Source: Bifidobacterium oedipodis
GTDB lineage: Bacteria; Actinomycetota; Actinomycetes; Actinomycetales; Bifidobacteriaceae
Direction: 5' to 3'
DNA: 64,000 nt
NCBI RefSeq assembly: GCF_012932425.1
Contig: NZ_JAAIII010000004.1
Span: 1 to 64,000 of the forward strand
The position numbers and the translations under genes are program-made. Below the pieces are notes generated by a model. The model had not been told where the DNA came from, did not search any database, and saw only the letters and a list, made by a program, of their open reading frames with translations. Each line of letters starts with the position of its first letter. The first letter of the stretch is position 1. Below are positions 19,395 to 29,554 of the stretch, piece after piece.

Positions 19395-20378
19395 ATGGAA
19401 GAAACCAAGCAACAGCCGCTGGCCGTGCGCGTGTGCGCGGAACTGGCCGGTAGTTTTCTGCTGTGCTTCGCCATCTACGCATTCTCCACGTGGGGTTCGG
19501 CCGTATATGGCGTCAATATCGTGTTTATGGCCGCGGCAACGGCACTTGCCTACGGCACTGTAAGCTTTATTTTCGCGCGTATCAGCGGCGGTCAATTCAA
19601 TCCGGCTATCACCGTGGCTGCGGTACTGGCTTCCACGACCAAGCTGGTTGACGGCGTGCTGTATGTACTGGCCCAGGTAATCGGCGCCATTGCTGCCAGC
19701 TTCGCCGTGGTCAAACTGCTGCCGACGTCCGAACAGGTGACGTCGGTTGTATGGCTGACTCCTGCGGTGAACGGTTTCGAACAGGGCTCGGTTTCGTATT
19801 CGTTGCTCAACGGCTATGGCATCACATTCTCGGTGAGCCTAGCAATCGTTGTGGAAGTGCTCGGTTCTCTGATTGTGGTTGCTGCCGCTATGGCCGCAAC
19901 GGGCAAGCATGGTGAGATTTCGGCGCATTATCCGATTGCCATGGCCGCGGCGTATGGTCTGGCCACTGCAATCACCTATCCGGTGACCGGTGCAGGTCTT
20001 AATCCGGCCCGTTCCACCGGTATTGCGCTCGCCACGATGAATGAGGGCCTCACCCAGAATCCGGTGCAGCAGCTGTGGGTGTTCTGGATTGCTCCCGTGC
20101 TGGCTGCGGCGGTAGTGGCCTTGGCAATCATCATCGTGCAGATGGCCACCACGCCGAAGCCCGCTCCCTTGCAGGATGCCGATGATGATACAGCGTATGC
20201 CGATTTCGTCGAAGATTCCTATGCCGCGGAGCAGCAGTCAGACGAAAATCCTGAAGCGTCCGAGCAGACTGATAATTCAGCCGAACAGGGCGTCTCCGAA
20301 CAAGCCGAAGAAGCTGAAGTAGGTAATCAGCAGGCCGACGCCCAGGCTGATGCCGATGAAGGAATCGAACGCCACTGA
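19395..20378 (+). CDS. Aquaporin/MIP-family channel with acidic C-terminal tail
   Basis: Water or glycerol channel of the major intrinsic protein family. The two half-repeats each carry the pore signature: SGGQFNPAIT near residue 70 and GAGLNPARSTG near residue 200. Six hydrophobic segments end near residue 255. The Arg after the second NPA that forms the selectivity filter is present. The remaining 70 residues are an unusual tail rich in Glu, Asp, Gln and Ala, with no known fold. The last 102 bp overlap the 3' end of a convergent gene (20277-20579), so the tail is encoded antisense to a membrane segment. Confidence 0.88.
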   Translation: MEETKQQPLAVRVCAELAGSFLLCFAIYAFSTWGSAVYGVNIVFMAAATALAYGTVSFIFARISGGQFNPAITVAAVLASTTKLVDGVLYVLAQVIGAIAASFAVVKLLPTSEQVTSVVWLTPAVNGFEQGSVSYSLLNGYGITFSVSLAIVVEVLGSLIVVAAAMAATGKHGEISAHYPIAMAAAYGLATAITYPVTGAGLNPARSTGIALATMNEGLTQNPVQQLWVFWIAPVLAAAVVALAIIIVQMATTPKPAPLQDADDDTAYADFVEDSYAAEQQSDENPEASEQTDNSAEQGVSEQAEEAEVGNQQADAQADADEGIERH

Positions 20379-20579
20379 GCGTACTTTCCACGGGCTGCGT
20401 TCGCGCAGAATCAAGCGAATCAGCCCGGTTGCGATGGCCGTCACGGAAATCAATACCGTGGCGGCCATCGTGTATCCGAGACCTGCGAGCACGGCGACCA
20501 CTACCACGATCGCGCATACAATCCATTCAAACCAAGGTTTGCCTTCATGTGCCTCGGATACATACGGGTGGTTGTTCAT
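20277..20579 (-). CDS. Small membrane protein, DUF3017-like
   Basis: 100 residues with three hydrophobic segments (about 17-36, 39-58 and 76-98) and a central RLILRERSPWKVRS, the basic stretch typical of the actinobacterial DUF3017 family that follows purH or its neighbours. AGGAAT lies 5 bases before the ATG at 20579, so I rejected a start 16 codons earlier. It follows purH by 48 bp on the same strand, suggesting cotranscription, and its 3' end overlaps the convergent aquaporin gene. Confidence 0.75.
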   Translation of the reverse strand: MNNHPYVSEAHEGKPWFEWIVCAIVVVVAVLAGLGYTMAATVLISVTAIATGLIRLILRERSPWKVRSVAFDSFIGISLGVGLLITYFSFFGLFGDALFG

Positions 20580-20627
20580 TGGATTCCTATCGATAGGTTC
20601 CTTGGAAAGGTTCCTTGGGGCTGCCAA

Positions 20628-22268
20628 TCAGTGGCAGAAGTGACGGATGCCGGTCAGATACATGGTCACGCCTGCGGCCTTGGCCGCTTCGATAACCTCT
20701 TCATCACGGATGGAGCCGCCGGGCTGCACGATGGCCTTCACACCTGCGTCGATCAGCACTTGTGCACCGTCGGCGAAGGGGAAGAACGCGTCGGAGGCAG
20801 CCACAGCACCGTTGGCGCGATTCGCACCATCGGCCAGCGTGTTGGCACGCTCGACAGCCAGGTGGCAGGAATCGACGCGATTGACCTGGCCCATGCCGAT
20901 ACCGACAGTAGCCTGATCGTGAGCAATCAGAATGGCGTTGGACTTCACGCAGCGAATCGCACGCCAAGCGAACACCAGATCCTTGAGCGTTGCTTCGTCA
21001 GCAGCCTCGCCGGCCACCAGCTTCCATGCATCCGGATCGTCGCCGGTCGCGTTGATCAGATCCATGTCCTGCACCAGCAGACCACCGTCGATCTGCTTGA
21101 ACTGGGTGCGGTTCTTCACCGGTTCGGCAACCTTAAGAATACGCAGGTTCTTTTTCTTGGTCTGCAGCAGTTCAAGCGCAGCGGGCTCATAGGAGGGAGC
21201 CACGATCACTTCGGTGAAAATCGGACGAACGCTTTCGGCCATCTCCAACGTCACCGTGGTGTTGCAGGCGATCACACCACCATAGGCGCTCACCGGATCA
21301 CAGGCGTGTGCCTTCTTGTGCGCTTCGGCGGCGGTGGCACCAATGGCCAGACCGCAGGGATTGTTGTGCTTGACCACTGCAACGGCGATGGAGGGAGCCA
21401 TATCCCACACCGCACGCCAGGCAGCGTCGGCATCCACATAGTTGTTGTAGCTCATCGGCTTGCCGCCCAGCTGCTCGGCATGCGCGAAGCCGGTCTGGTC
21501 AAGCGGATCGAGATACAGGGCTGCCTGCTGGTGGCTGTTCTCACCGTAACGCAGCGTGTGTGCAAGATCCCAGGTGCGCGTGAATTGCGGAGCGAACTTG
21601 GTCTGGGACTTGTCCGCTGCGTTCTCGTCAGCGTTTTCGGGGGCCGGAGCGACGAAGGTTTCGGGCTTGGGCCAGTGCTTGGCGGTCCACTCATTAATCG
21701 TTGCATCGTAGGCTGCGGTGTGTGCGAACGCCTTGGCCGCCAAGTATTCGCGCTCTTCCAGCGAGAATCCGGTGCCATTGGCCACGCGCTCGGCAACCAG
21801 TGCATAATCCTTCGGGTCGGTGACGATTGCCACAGTGGCGTGATTCTTCGCAGCGCCACGCACCATGGAGGGGCCACCGATGTCGATCTTCTCGATGATG
21901 TCGGCATCGGATGCACCGGAGCGCACGGTGTCGGCGAACGGATACAGGTTCACCACCACCAGATCAAACGGCTTGATGCCGAAGCCTTCAAGCTGTGCCG
22001 CGTGCTCGGGGTTGGTCATATCGGCCAGGATGCCGGCATGAATGTAGGGGTGCAGCGTTTTGACGCGACCGTCTAGGCATTCGGGGAAGCCGGTGACCTC
22101 GCTCACTTCGGTGACCTTGACGCCCAGTTCGGCGAGCTTCTTGGCCGTGGAGCCGGTGGATACGACTTCAGTGCCAGCCTGAACAAACGCCTGAGCGAGC
22201 ACTTCGATGCCTTCCTTATGGAAGACGGATACCAATGCTCGGCGTATCGGTCGATTCGTGTTTGTCAT
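20628..22268 (-). CDS. purH: Bifunctional AICAR transformylase/IMP cyclohydrolase
   Basis: Catalyses the last two steps of IMP synthesis. The N-terminal MGS-like cyclohydrolase domain (about 1-200) and the AICAR transformylase domain (about 200-546) are both complete, and the transformylase carries the catalytic KHNNPCG. I chose the ATG at 22268 (546 residues) because AGGAGG lies 6 bases upstream. The start lies inside the end of the DUF6350 gene, overlapping by 53 bp in another frame, so translation is probably coupled. Confidence 0.96.
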   Translation of the reverse strand: MTNTNRPIRRALVSVFHKEGIEVLAQAFVQAGTEVVSTGSTAKKLAELGVKVTEVSEVTGFPECLDGRVKTLHPYIHAGILADMTNPEHAAQLEGFGIKPFDLVVVNLYPFADTVRSGASDADIIEKIDIGGPSMVRGAAKNHATVAIVTDPKDYALVAERVANGTGFSLEEREYLAAKAFAHTAAYDATINEWTAKHWPKPETFVAPAPENADENAADKSQTKFAPQFTRTWDLAHTLRYGENSHQQAALYLDPLDQTGFAHAEQLGGKPMSYNNYVDADAAWRAVWDMAPSIAVAVVKHNNPCGLAIGATAAEAHKKAHACDPVSAYGGVIACNTTVTLEMAESVRPIFTEVIVAPSYEPAALELLQTKKKNLRILKVAEPVKNRTQFKQIDGGLLVQDMDLINATGDDPDAWKLVAGEAADEATLKDLVFAWRAIRCVKSNAILIAHDQATVGIGMGQVNRVDSCHLAVERANTLADGANRANGAVAASDAFFPFADGAQVLIDAGVKAIVQPGGSIRDEEVIEAAKAAGVTMYLTGIRHFCH

Positions 22269-23598
22269 CGGATTCCTCCTTGGATGTTTGGGGTTGTTGC
22301 GCGTCCGATGGCCGTTCGGAGGCATCTGTCATGATGCCGGCGTTCGGGGATGGTACGGCGCGCGAAGCCTTGATTCTCTCAGCTAACCAGCCTATCGAAA
22401 AAACCAGTGCTGTGCCAACTAGCGCCACAAGCCATGCCGCGGCGAGTCCTATGGCAACGGGATGCCCTATGGCACGCGTAGCGGCCATGACATTAACGCC
22501 TACATTGGCGAGACGATGCTGGCCGAGCGAACCGTTGGACAATGTGAACAATACTGTGGAGATCAGTGACACCAATCCTGCAGCCAGGCAGAAGGATGCA
22601 GCCGGATACGCCAAATTCACCAGTGCCGCACCACGGCGTTCACCAAGGATGGATTGTGGACGATATCCGAAGCCCTGCGGCAGGAACAGCATCAGTAAGC
22701 CAACGATCAGCGCCAGTGCCAACGGCAGATTCATCAGTACCATGCGGATGATGTCGTCATTCACCGCCTCGGGCAGAATGCCGAATACCGGTATCGACGG
22801 CAAATCCGTTGCCTGGCCTGACCACAGCGTGAAATCCGCCAAATCACCGATGGCGAATCCGGCACCGAACAACCACGAAACGGCCCAAAGCATCACATTG
22901 GGCAGCCATGCCACCATGGCCACTGTGGTGAGGATTCTCGATCCTGTTTCCATACCGGAACCCTCGAAAATGGTGACCACTGCCGCATGGTTGTTGACGC
23001 ACCATACGATAACGGTGATCAGTCCGGCCAACAAAATCATGCCGATGAGCATAGCGGCGACAACAGTGCCCAAAATCAAGCACCGTTTCACTGATACGGA
23101 TATCTGTGAGGCGATTTTGGCGACTACACCACGCAGGCGTTTGCTGGCGGGAAGCGCGGCACAGGCGAAACCCAATGTGAACACTGCACCGGCCTTGCAC
23201 AGCACCAGCCACTGGTCATCCGTCAAGCCCACTTCCACGGACCGGCGGAAACCTTCGTTGATGACGAGCCAGACGACTAGCCCAGCCGCATAGGCCGGCA
23301 AATCGATTGCCTTCAACCGTGTGGTCACAGTTGCAATCAACCAGATCAGCAATATGGTCAGCAGTAATGGGGTGATGGTCAGTGTCACCGCAGTGGTGGT
23401 GAAACCGGAACCTTCGGAAAGTAGCACCAGCGCAAAGGTTAGCGGATTGGTGTGCGTGGTGAGGTTGTCGCCGCCCTCCTCCATGGAGATGACGAGCAGC
23501 ATCAGGGCCAGATAACAGCCCAAGGCGATGGCGTATATAGCCATGGATACGAGGGCTGCTAGCGCTCCTCGTATCCATTGGCGAATCATAATGCTCAT
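22216..23598 (-). CDS. DUF6350-type polytopic membrane protein
   Basis: 460 residues with roughly ten hydrophobic segments and a polar C-terminal tail of about 60 residues. The position directly before purH and after sucCD, together with the alternating hydrophobic pattern, fits the actinobacterial DUF6350 family (sometimes called PerM-like, cell-division associated). The function is unknown, and assignment rests mostly on context. No strong ribosome-binding site precedes either start codon (23598 or 23589). The gene lies 24 bp after sucD. Confidence 0.7.
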   Translation of the reverse strand: MSIMIRQWIRGALAALVSMAIYAIALGCYLALMLLVISMEEGGDNLTTHTNPLTFALVLLSEGSGFTTTAVTLTITPLLLTILLIWLIATVTTRLKAIDLPAYAAGLVVWLVINEGFRRSVEVGLTDDQWLVLCKAGAVFTLGFACAALPASKRLRGVVAKIASQISVSVKRCLILGTVVAAMLIGMILLAGLITVIVWCVNNHAAVVTIFEGSGMETGSRILTTVAMVAWLPNVMLWAVSWLFGAGFAIGDLADFTLWSGQATDLPSIPVFGILPEAVNDDIIRMVLMNLPLALALIVGLLMLFLPQGFGYRPQSILGERRGAALVNLAYPAASFCLAAGLVSLISTVLFTLSNGSLGQHRLANVGVNVMAATRAIGHPVAIGLAAAWLVALVGTALVFSIGWLAERIKASRAVPSPNAGIMTDASERPSDAQQPQTSKEESDDKHESTDTPSIGIRLP

Positions 23599-23622
23599 AT
23601 GGCGTTGGCGTCTCGCAACGTA

Positions 23623-24546
23623 TCAGGCGATATGGGCTTTGGCGAGCACGTCGCGCATGATGGCAGCAGCTTGGCCCGGGGTACGTCCCACGGGGATGCC
23701 TGCGGCCTCCAGCGCGTTCTTCTTATCTTGTGCGGTTCCCTTGCCACCGGAAACGATGGCACCGGCATGGCCCATCTGCTTGCCTTCGGGAGCGGTGAAA
23801 CCGGCGATATAGGCCACAACAGGCTTGGTCATGTGCTCCTTGGCCCATGCTGCAGCGTCTTGTTCGGCGAATCCGCCGATTTCGCCGATCATCATTACGG
23901 CTTTGGTATTGGGATCGGCTTCGAAGGCTTCCAGCGCTTCCAGCAGCGTGGTGCCGACGATAGGATCGCCGCCTGCACCCAGGCATGCGGTGAAGCCGAT
24001 ATCAGACAATTCGCCCATAAGCTGGTAAGTGAGCGTGCCGGACTTGGAAACCAGACCGAGCGGACCGCGCCCAACGATGCCGTCGGGGATGATGCCGAGG
24101 TTCACGCCGGGCTTGTTAGGCTGGCTACCCAAGGTGATCAGTCCCGGGCAGTTCGGGCCGATGATACGAACGCCCTTGGCAAGGGCGAGTTCCACAAAGT
24201 AGGCGGAATCGGCCACGGGAATGCCTTCAGTGATGACCACAATCAGTTCGATGCCGGCTTCGATGGCTTCGACCACAGCATCTTTGGCGAAACGCGGCGG
24301 CACGAATACCACCGATGCCTTGGCGCCAGTGGCTTCACGGGCCTCGCCGCAGGTGGCGAACACCGGTATCTCAGCATCGGCACCATTGTTGGCACCTTCG
24401 AAGGTAACGGTGGTGCCGGCCTTGCGCGGGTTGACGCCGCCGACGATATTAGTGCCGGCTTTCAGCATGCGAGCGGTATGCGTCATGCCCTGATGGCCGG
24501 TCATGCCCTGGACAATAACGGGTGCGCCATCTTCGATGAACAGCAT
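23623..24546 (-). CDS. sucD: Succinyl-CoA ligase, alpha subunit
   Basis: CoA-binding subunit of the enzyme that interconverts succinyl-CoA and succinate with ATP or GTP formation. The 307 residues hold the N-terminal CoA-binding domain ([17 protein letters not shown]-like VVFVPPRF) and the ligase domain with the phosphorylated histidine in [12 protein letters not shown]. The start overlaps the sucC stop by one base. Bifidobacteria have an incomplete citrate cycle, so the enzyme probably serves succinyl-CoA supply. Confidence 0.96.
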   Translation of the reverse strand: MLFIEDGAPVIVQGMTGHQGMTHTARMLKAGTNIVGGVNPRKAGTTVTFEGANNGADAEIPVFATCGEAREATGAKASVVFVPPRFAKDAVVEAIEAGIELIVVITEGIPVADSAYFVELALAKGVRIIGPNCPGLITLGSQPNKPGVNLGIIPDGIVGRGPLGLVSKSGTLTYQLMGELSDIGFTACLGAGGDPIVGTTLLEALEAFEADPNTKAVMMIGEIGGFAEQDAAAWAKEHMTKPVVAYIAGFTAPEGKQMGHAGAIVSGGKGTAQDKKNALEAAGIPVGRTPGQAAAIMRDVLAKAHIA

Positions 24547-25748
24547 CAGCGAACCTCCTCTTTGCCGGCTGCCTTGGCAGCGAGTTCGGCGGCCCTTGCG
24601 GCCGCGCCCTCCATGGTTTCAGACACATGAATGGTCGGATTATTAGCCGTTGCGAGAATGCGCAGGCCTTCCGCCGCAGCGTTGCCGTCAAAACGCACGA
24701 CAATCGGCTTGGCGTTGTTGAGCTGTGCGCTGGCCTCGAGAATGCCGTTGGCCACTTCCACACAAGAGGTGATGCCGCCGTACACGTTGATGAACACGGA
24801 TTCGACCTGCGGGTCGGAAAGCACGATTTCCAAGCTTTCGGCCATTACTGCCGCGGATGCGCCGCCGCCAATGTCCAGGAAGTTGGCGGGCTTGATGTTA
24901 GTGCCTTGCTCCTCGCCGGCACCAGATACGGCGTCCAGCGAGCTCATGACCAGGCCTGCGCCGTTGCCGATCACACCGACTTCGCCGTGCAGGTGCACGT
25001 AGTGCAGCCCGTGTTCACGGGCGCGCTGCTCGAATGGGTCGGAAACAATGGGATCTTCAAAACGCTTCCAACCGTCATGGCGGAAGGCGGCGTTGTCGTC
25101 GAGGGAGATCTTGGCGTCAAGCGCGCTCAACTGCTTGCTGGATTCGTCATCGGGGTCGCCGATTTTAGCCAACGGGTTGATCTCCACCAGTGTGGCATCG
25201 TTGTCTTTGAAGCAACGCCACATCTTAAGCAGAATCTGCGCGGCCTGCTCGGTGTCGGCATGGTAGAAACCGATGCTTTCGGCCATCTGCGTGGCCGCTT
25301 CCAGATCAAAGTCATCAAGGGCGTTGATGTGCAATCGCTTGACGGATTCGGGATGTTCCTTGGCGATGGTTTCGACCTCGGTGCCGCCGTTGGCGGTGGC
25401 GAGCACGTCATAATCGCGTGAGGTACGGTCTACGGAAATCGACACGTAGTATTCGTGCAGGATGTTCTTGGCCTCAGCCACGAGCACACCGGACACTTTG
25501 TGGCCGTGAATGGTCATCGGCAGAATCGATTCGGCTTTGAGCACGGCCTCGTCACGGTTATGCGCGATTTTGACGCCGCCGGCTTGGCCACGGTGACCGA
25601 TTTTTACCTGAGCCTTGATTACACACGGGTATCCAATGCGATCCGCCGCTTCGGCGACTTCATGGGAGTTCTGGGCGAAAATAGCGCCCGGGGTGGGAAT
25701 GCCCTGCTCGTCGAGCAGCTCCCTTGCCTGGTGTTCGTAAAGATCCAT
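24546..25748 (-). CDS. sucC: Succinyl-CoA ligase, beta subunit
   Basis: ATP-grasp subunit that binds nucleotide and succinate. The 400 residues begin with [12 protein letters not shown]. They carry the ATP-grasp signature [10 protein letters not shown] near residue 200 and the glycine-rich GGGASA in the C-terminal domain. Operon with sucD through a one-base overlap. A perfect 15-bp inverted repeat lies 23 bp upstream of the ATG. Confidence 0.95.
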   Translation of the reverse strand: MDLYEHQARELLDEQGIPTPGAIFAQNSHEVAEAADRIGYPCVIKAQVKIGHRGQAGGVKIAHNRDEAVLKAESILPMTIHGHKVSGVLVAEAKNILHEYYVSISVDRTSRDYDVLATANGGTEVETIAKEHPESVKRLHINALDDFDLEAATQMAESIGFYHADTEQAAQILLKMWRCFKDNDATLVEINPLAKIGDPDDESSKQLSALDAKISLDDNAAFRHDGWKRFEDPIVSDPFEQRAREHGLHYVHLHGEVGVIGNGAGLVMSSLDAVSGAGEEQGTNIKPANFLDIGGGASAAVMAESLEIVLSDPQVESVFINVYGGITSCVEVANGILEASAQLNNAKPIVVRFDGNAAAEGLRILATANNPTIHVSETMEGAAARAAELAAKAAGKEEVR

Positions 25749-25770
25749 GAATCCTTCCCTGCTATTAGTG

Positions 25771-25807
25771 AGTCCGGCATGTAACAGTACACGTTACATG
25801 CCGGACT
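25771..25807. repeat. Perfect 15-bp inverted repeat between apt and sucC
   Basis: AGTCCGGCATGTAAC (25771-25785), a 7-base loop, then the exact reverse complement (25793-25807). No T run follows on either strand. It could end the apt transcript or act as an operator or leader hairpin for sucCD. Confidence 0.6.
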
Positions 25808-25842
25808 GCGATCAACGATTGTCCCTATATGAGACGGCAGTC

Positions 25843-26424
25843 TCAGGCGGGCATGGTGACCAGAATGCTTGTGGGGGCTTCCCCCAACTTGTCGGTGCCG
25901 TTAAGACCGTCAAGCCCCATAACAAAGCTGAAGCCTGCCACCGTGCCTCCGGCCTTTACGATAAGATCAGCCGCTGCCTTGGCGGACCCGCCGGTAGCGA
26001 TCAAATCGTCCACGATCAGCACGCGTTCGCCCTCGCTGACCGCGCCGACTTCGATTTCGACTTTCGCGGTGCCGTACTCCAGTTGGTATTCCTCGCCGAT
26101 GGTTGCGGTGGGCAATTTGCCAGCCTTGCGCACTGCGATAAAACCTTTACCCAAGCGAGCGGCCAGGGCAGGACCGAATAGGAAGCCACGGGCTTCGAGA
26201 CCGGCGATGGAATCAAATTCGTCGGCCGGAACCGGCAGAGAGGCAATAAGAGCGTCCAGCAGAATGCGAAGTCCACGTGCATCGTTGAGTACGGGGATGA
26301 AATCCCTGAACAGGATGCCTTTTTTAGGAACGTCGGGAATCGTGCCGATCAGGGGAACCAGATAGTTGGCGTCTTCAGCCCCCACTCGAGCCAAATCACG
26401 AATGGTGATGTCGTTTGATGTCAT
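25843..26424 (-). CDS. apt: Adenine phosphoribosyltransferase
   Basis: Salvages adenine to AMP with PRPP. The 193 residues contain the PRPP-binding motif VLIVDDLIATGGS near residue 135 and the family block GLEARGFLFGPALA. The N-terminal stretch IPDVPKKGILFRDF is also typical. The gene follows yajC on the same strand, part of the conserved ruvCAB-yajC-apt neighbourhood, although secDF is absent here. Confidence 0.95.
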   Translation of the reverse strand: MTSNDITIRDLARVGAEDANYLVPLIGTIPDVPKKGILFRDFIPVLNDARGLRILLDALIASLPVPADEFDSIAGLEARGFLFGPALAARLGKGFIAVRKAGKLPTATIGEEYQLEYGTAKVEIEVGAVSEGERVLIVDDLIATGGSAKAAADLIVKAGGTVAGFSFVMGLDGLNGTDKLGEAPTSILVTMPA

Positions 26425-26474
26425 GCTAAGCCTCTTGCCAGTGCATTGGAATGGAATATAGAGTCGTGTGCGAA

Positions 26475-26915
26475 CTACTTGGTCGCGGAATCCTTGGTAT
26501 CCGTGGCTTCGTCAACCGGGGTCACGTCGGCGTTGTTGTTGGCGAGAGAAGCCTCAATTGCAACCTGGGCGGGCTCGTCATCAGCGGTGGCGTCAGCATC
26601 GGATTCGGCGGCCTCGGCCTGCTGTGCCTCATATTCCTCATCGGACACATAGGCCGGACGCACGTATTCACGGGCAATGGCGTTGAAGCCAAAGCGCAGC
26701 TTGGAGCCTTCAGAATCGATAACGATCTCTTCGTACTGCTCATCGACCTCGACGACCTTGCCAATCACCTGGCCGATGGTGATGACCTCAGTGCCGGGCT
26801 TCAGATTGCGACGGAAGTCCTGCTTCTCGGCCTGCTGCTGCTTGGCCTTCCTGGACTGCCACCACATCATTCCGCCGAACACCACAAGAATCAGAATCAG
26901 GGACATATATTCCAT
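26475..26915 (-). CDS. yajC: Preprotein translocase subunit YajC
   Basis: Single-pass membrane protein associated with SecDF. The first 20 residues form the membrane segment (MEYMSLILILVVFGGMMWW), followed by the QSRKAKQQ basic region and the conserved LKPGTEVITIGQVIGKVVEV block. The C-terminal 60 residues are acidic and low in complexity, which is long compared with the E. coli protein. Downstream of ruvB by 53 bp. Confidence 0.9.
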   Translation of the reverse strand: MEYMSLILILVVFGGMMWWQSRKAKQQQAEKQDFRRNLKPGTEVITIGQVIGKVVEVDEQYEEIVIDSEGSKLRFGFNAIAREYVRPAYVSDEEYEAQQAEAAESDADATADDEPAQVAIEASLANNNADVTPVDEATDTKDSATK

Positions 26916-26968
26916 GGGGTTCAGAACTCCTTACATGAGAAACAGGAACTAATGCAACCTTCAGCAGT

Positions 26969-28042
26969 CTAAAAGAGCTTGCTGACATCATCCTTGGAAT
27001 CATTGGGAACAATGCCTAAGTGACGCCATGCCTTATCTGTGGCCACACGCCCCTTGGGCGTGCGCATCAGGAAGCCTTCGCGCACCAGATACGGCTCGCA
27101 CACCGTTTCCACGGTTTCGCTTTCCTCCCCCACCATGGCCGACAGATTGTTCAGTCCCACCGGGCCGCCGTTGAAGTTGCGCACAATGGCGTTCAGCACC
27201 GCAATGTCGAGACGGTCGAGGCCTTCGGAATCAATCTGATACAAGGCCAACGCCTCTTTGACATCATTGGGATGCACGGTCACCAGATCGTGCACAATGG
27301 CCCAATCACGCACGCGGCGCAGCAGACGGTTGGCGATACGTGGCGTGCCTCGCGAACGCAACGCCATCTCTTGCGCCGAGCCCTCACCGAGGTTCACGCC
27401 GAGCACGTTGGCGGAGCGTTCGATAAGCTTTTCCAACTCCTCGTGCGGATAGAAGTCCAAATGCGCGGTGAAGCCGAAGCGGGCGCGCAACGGGCTGGGC
27501 AGCATGCCCTCGCGCGTGGTGGCACCGATCACCGTGAAACGCGGCAGGGTGAGCGGAATCGAACTGGCACCAGGTCCTTTGCCCACCATCACGTCCACGC
27601 GGAAATCCTCCATGGCGATATACAGCAGTTCTTCGGCTGCCCTGGGCAGACGATGGATTTCGTCGATGAACAATACCTCACCGGTGTCCAGTGAGCTCAG
27701 AATCGAAGCCAAATCGCCGGCATGCTGGATAGCCGGGCCTGAGGTGACACGAATCGGCACCTCAAGTTCGTTGGCCACAATCATCGCCAAAGTAGTTTTG
27801 CCTAGACCTGGAGGACCTGCGAGCAGGATATGATCAGGCGGCACATCGCGCTTACGCGCGGCATCGAGAAACAGCTGAAGCTGTGCTTTGAGCGTAGGCT
27901 GCCCGATGAAGCCATCCAACACATGGGGGCGCAGCTCTTCGTCGCTCACCGGTTCGTTGCCGATGGGCTGCGAGGAAACCATGCGCAACGACTCCTCGTT
28001 GGCACCGGTGTTCGACTGTCCGTAGTTCGGGCTTTCCCTCAC
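26969..28042 (-). CDS. ruvB: Holliday junction DNA helicase RuvB
   Basis: AAA+ motor that drives branch migration with RuvA. The 357 residues contain Walker [10 protein letters not shown], Walker B LFIDEIHR, sensor 1 VIGATTREG and the C-terminal winged helix with SEETETVE-like [10 protein letters not shown]. It is downstream of ruvA by 95 bp and probably shares its SOS-controlled promoter. Confidence 0.97.
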   Translation of the reverse strand: MRESPNYGQSNTGANEESLRMVSSQPIGNEPVSDEELRPHVLDGFIGQPTLKAQLQLFLDAARKRDVPPDHILLAGPPGLGKTTLAMIVANELEVPIRVTSGPAIQHAGDLASILSSLDTGEVLFIDEIHRLPRAAEELLYIAMEDFRVDVMVGKGPGASSIPLTLPRFTVIGATTREGMLPSPLRARFGFTAHLDFYPHEELEKLIERSANVLGVNLGEGSAQEMALRSRGTPRIANRLLRRVRDWAIVHDLVTVHPNDVKEALALYQIDSEGLDRLDIAVLNAIVRNFNGGPVGLNNLSAMVGEESETVETVCEPYLVREGFLMRTPKGRVATDKAWRHLGIVPNDSKDDVSKLF

Positions 28043-28137
28043 GCCTATCCCTCCATCCGTTCGGTTGCGACGCCTGTTATCTCGCGACGAATTATCTTAC
28101 AAGTTGCGCTTGGCATAGCCAGTCTTTTCCGCTTGTT

Positions 28138-28764
28138 TCAGCGGCCTCTGTCCATCAGGGTGAGCGCGAAACGCAGCACACGCGGCACATCCTCGCTGGA
28201 CAGTGGTGTGGCTATCTCGTTCTCACGGCAGGCTTCATCAACAGCCTGTTGTGCGTCCTGCTGCCGCCATCCAAGGTTCATCAGGCCTTCGATTACCTGT
28301 TCCATGCCCGTATCCACAGGGGCGACGCTTGTGGCTTTCACCGTTTCGCTTTGCTCAATCTGGCTTAAATCGATTGAGCCTTTGAGTTCAAGGATGATTT
28401 TCTGTGCGCCCTTCTTGCCTAAACCTGGTGCTTTGGCCAGCGCTGCGGCATCGTTATCGGCGATGGCGTGTGCCAGCTGATTCGGCGTCAATGTGGATAG
28501 CAATGATTGGGCCACCTTCGGTCCAATACCGGAAACCTTGATAAGTTGCAGAAACGTTTTTTTGGCTTCACGGTCAAGGAAGCCGTGCAGTGTGATGGCA
28601 TCCTGCGACACGTTCATATATGTGTAGACGCGGACATCCTGACCGACATGCATGCGCCCGAGATCGGCGGCTGACATACGCACCTCATACCCTACTGCTC
28701 CCGCATCGATCAGCGCGGCATCGGCTTCGACCGATTCCACGCGCCCAGTCAGCATTCCTATCAT
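28138..28764 (-). CDS. ruvA: Holliday junction DNA helicase RuvA
   Basis: Tetrameric junction-binding protein that targets RuvB. The 208 residues hold an OB-fold domain (1-65, starting MIGMLTGRVE), two helix-hairpin-helix motifs (KVSGIGPKVA and KAPGLGKKGA) and a C-terminal domain that contacts RuvB. AAGGAG lies 8 bases before the ATG. A LexA-type box lies just further upstream, so the gene is very likely SOS-induced. Confidence 0.97.
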   Translation of the reverse strand: MIGMLTGRVESVEADAALIDAGAVGYEVRMSAADLGRMHVGQDVRVYTYMNVSQDAITLHGFLDREAKKTFLQLIKVSGIGPKVAQSLLSTLTPNQLAHAIADNDAAALAKAPGLGKKGAQKIILELKGSIDLSQIEQSETVKATSVAPVDTGMEQVIEGLMNLGWRQQDAQQAVDEACRENEIATPLSSEDVPRVLRFALTLMDRGR

Positions 28765-28774
28765 GGCACACTCC

Positions 28775-28792
28775 TTCGAACAACTGTTCGAA
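28775..28792 (-). promoter_or_regulatory. LexA (SOS) box upstream of ruvA
   Basis: A perfect 18-bp palindrome TTCGAACAACTGTTCGAA contains CGAAC-N4-GTTCG (28777-28790), the Gram-positive and actinobacterial LexA operator. It ends 11 bp before the ruvA ATG. A -10-like TATACT (minus strand, 28792-28797) directly abuts it, so LexA binding would block initiation. Confidence 0.85.
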
Positions 28793-28843
28793 GTATATCA
28801 TATTGGATGGGTCGGGGTGTATGAGATGCTGCGGGGTTTGGCA

Positions 28844-28861
28844 TCAGTTAGTTCCAAGATT
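28844..28861. promoter_or_regulatory. Palindrome AGTTCCAAGATTGGAACT, possible operator
   Basis: Perfect 8-bp arms with a 2-bp spacer, about 85 bp upstream of ruvA. The regulator is unknown; the site could instead be chance. Confidence 0.35.
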
Positions 28862-28927
28862 GGAACTGGATTGATTTAAACATGCAAAGCACTGGCTACA
28901 GTTTTGTTATAAGGATAGCTCCGCCGG

Positions 28928-28950
28928 GCGAAAGCCCACTGGGCTTTCGC
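28928..28950. terminator. Hairpin between ruvC and ruvA
   Basis: Perfect 10-bp stem GCGAAAGCCC / GGGCTTTCGC with a 3-base loop, 11 bp past the ruvC stop. There is no T run on the minus strand. It probably limits read-through from the ruvC transcript into the separately regulated ruvA-ruvB unit. Confidence 0.5.
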
Positions 28951-28960
28951 TTGTTCCGGC

Positions 28961-29548
28961 TCACATTCCTCTGTCTGCACTGATGCGACGGCGGTGGGCG
29001 GAACGCTGTGCGGCTTCGGCCCACTGACGTTGCGCTGTGGTTAGATGCTGTTCGCGCTCCCCGCCCTGCAGCGCGCCTGCTGGGCGCAACGCATGGCATA
29101 TCGCCAAGGCAAGCGCATCGGCGGCATCAGCTGGTGTAGGCATTTTCGTAAGGTTCAGCATGCGCGTCACCATGCGTTCGATCTGCACCTTCTGTGCATG
29201 GCCGTTGCCAGTAATCGCCAATTTGGCTTCGGTCGGCGTGTGCAATGCCACGGGAATGCCACGCTGCGCAGCGGCAAGCATCGCCATGCCGGCCGCTTGT
29301 GCGGTGCCGAGCACAGTGTTGCGATTGTCTTGTGCGAACACTCGTTCGATGGATACGGTGTCGGGGGCGAATCGTTCGATTTTCTCCACCAGACCGTTGT
29401 AGATGGCCAACAGTCGCAGATCCTGCGACAAGTCGGGCGAGGAACGCACCACATCGACGTGAATAAACGAAAGCCGGCGATGCACGCCGGCTTCGATCAC
29501 GCCAACCCCGCAGCGCGTAAGCCCGGGATCGACGCCAAGGATAATCAC
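28961..29548 (-). CDS. ruvC: Holliday junction resolvase RuvC
   Basis: Endonuclease of the RNase-H fold that resolves Holliday junctions. The first catalytic aspartate is in [12 protein letters not shown], the glutamate in VSIERVFA and the last acidic pair in [13 protein letters not shown]. The 195 residues include a C-terminal extension of about 25 residues rich in Arg and Gln. It lies 6 bp after the yebC-like gene, so it is cotranscribed with it. Confidence 0.96.
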   Translation of the reverse strand: MIILGVDPGLTRCGVGVIEAGVHRRLSFIHVDVVRSSPDLSQDLRLLAIYNGLVEKIERFAPDTVSIERVFAQDNRNTVLGTAQAAGMAMLAAAQRGIPVALHTPTEAKLAITGNGHAQKVQIERMVTRMLNLTKMPTPADAADALALAICHALRPAGALQGGEREQHLTTAQRQWAEAAQRSAHRRRISADRGM

Positions 29549-29554
29549 TGCAGA

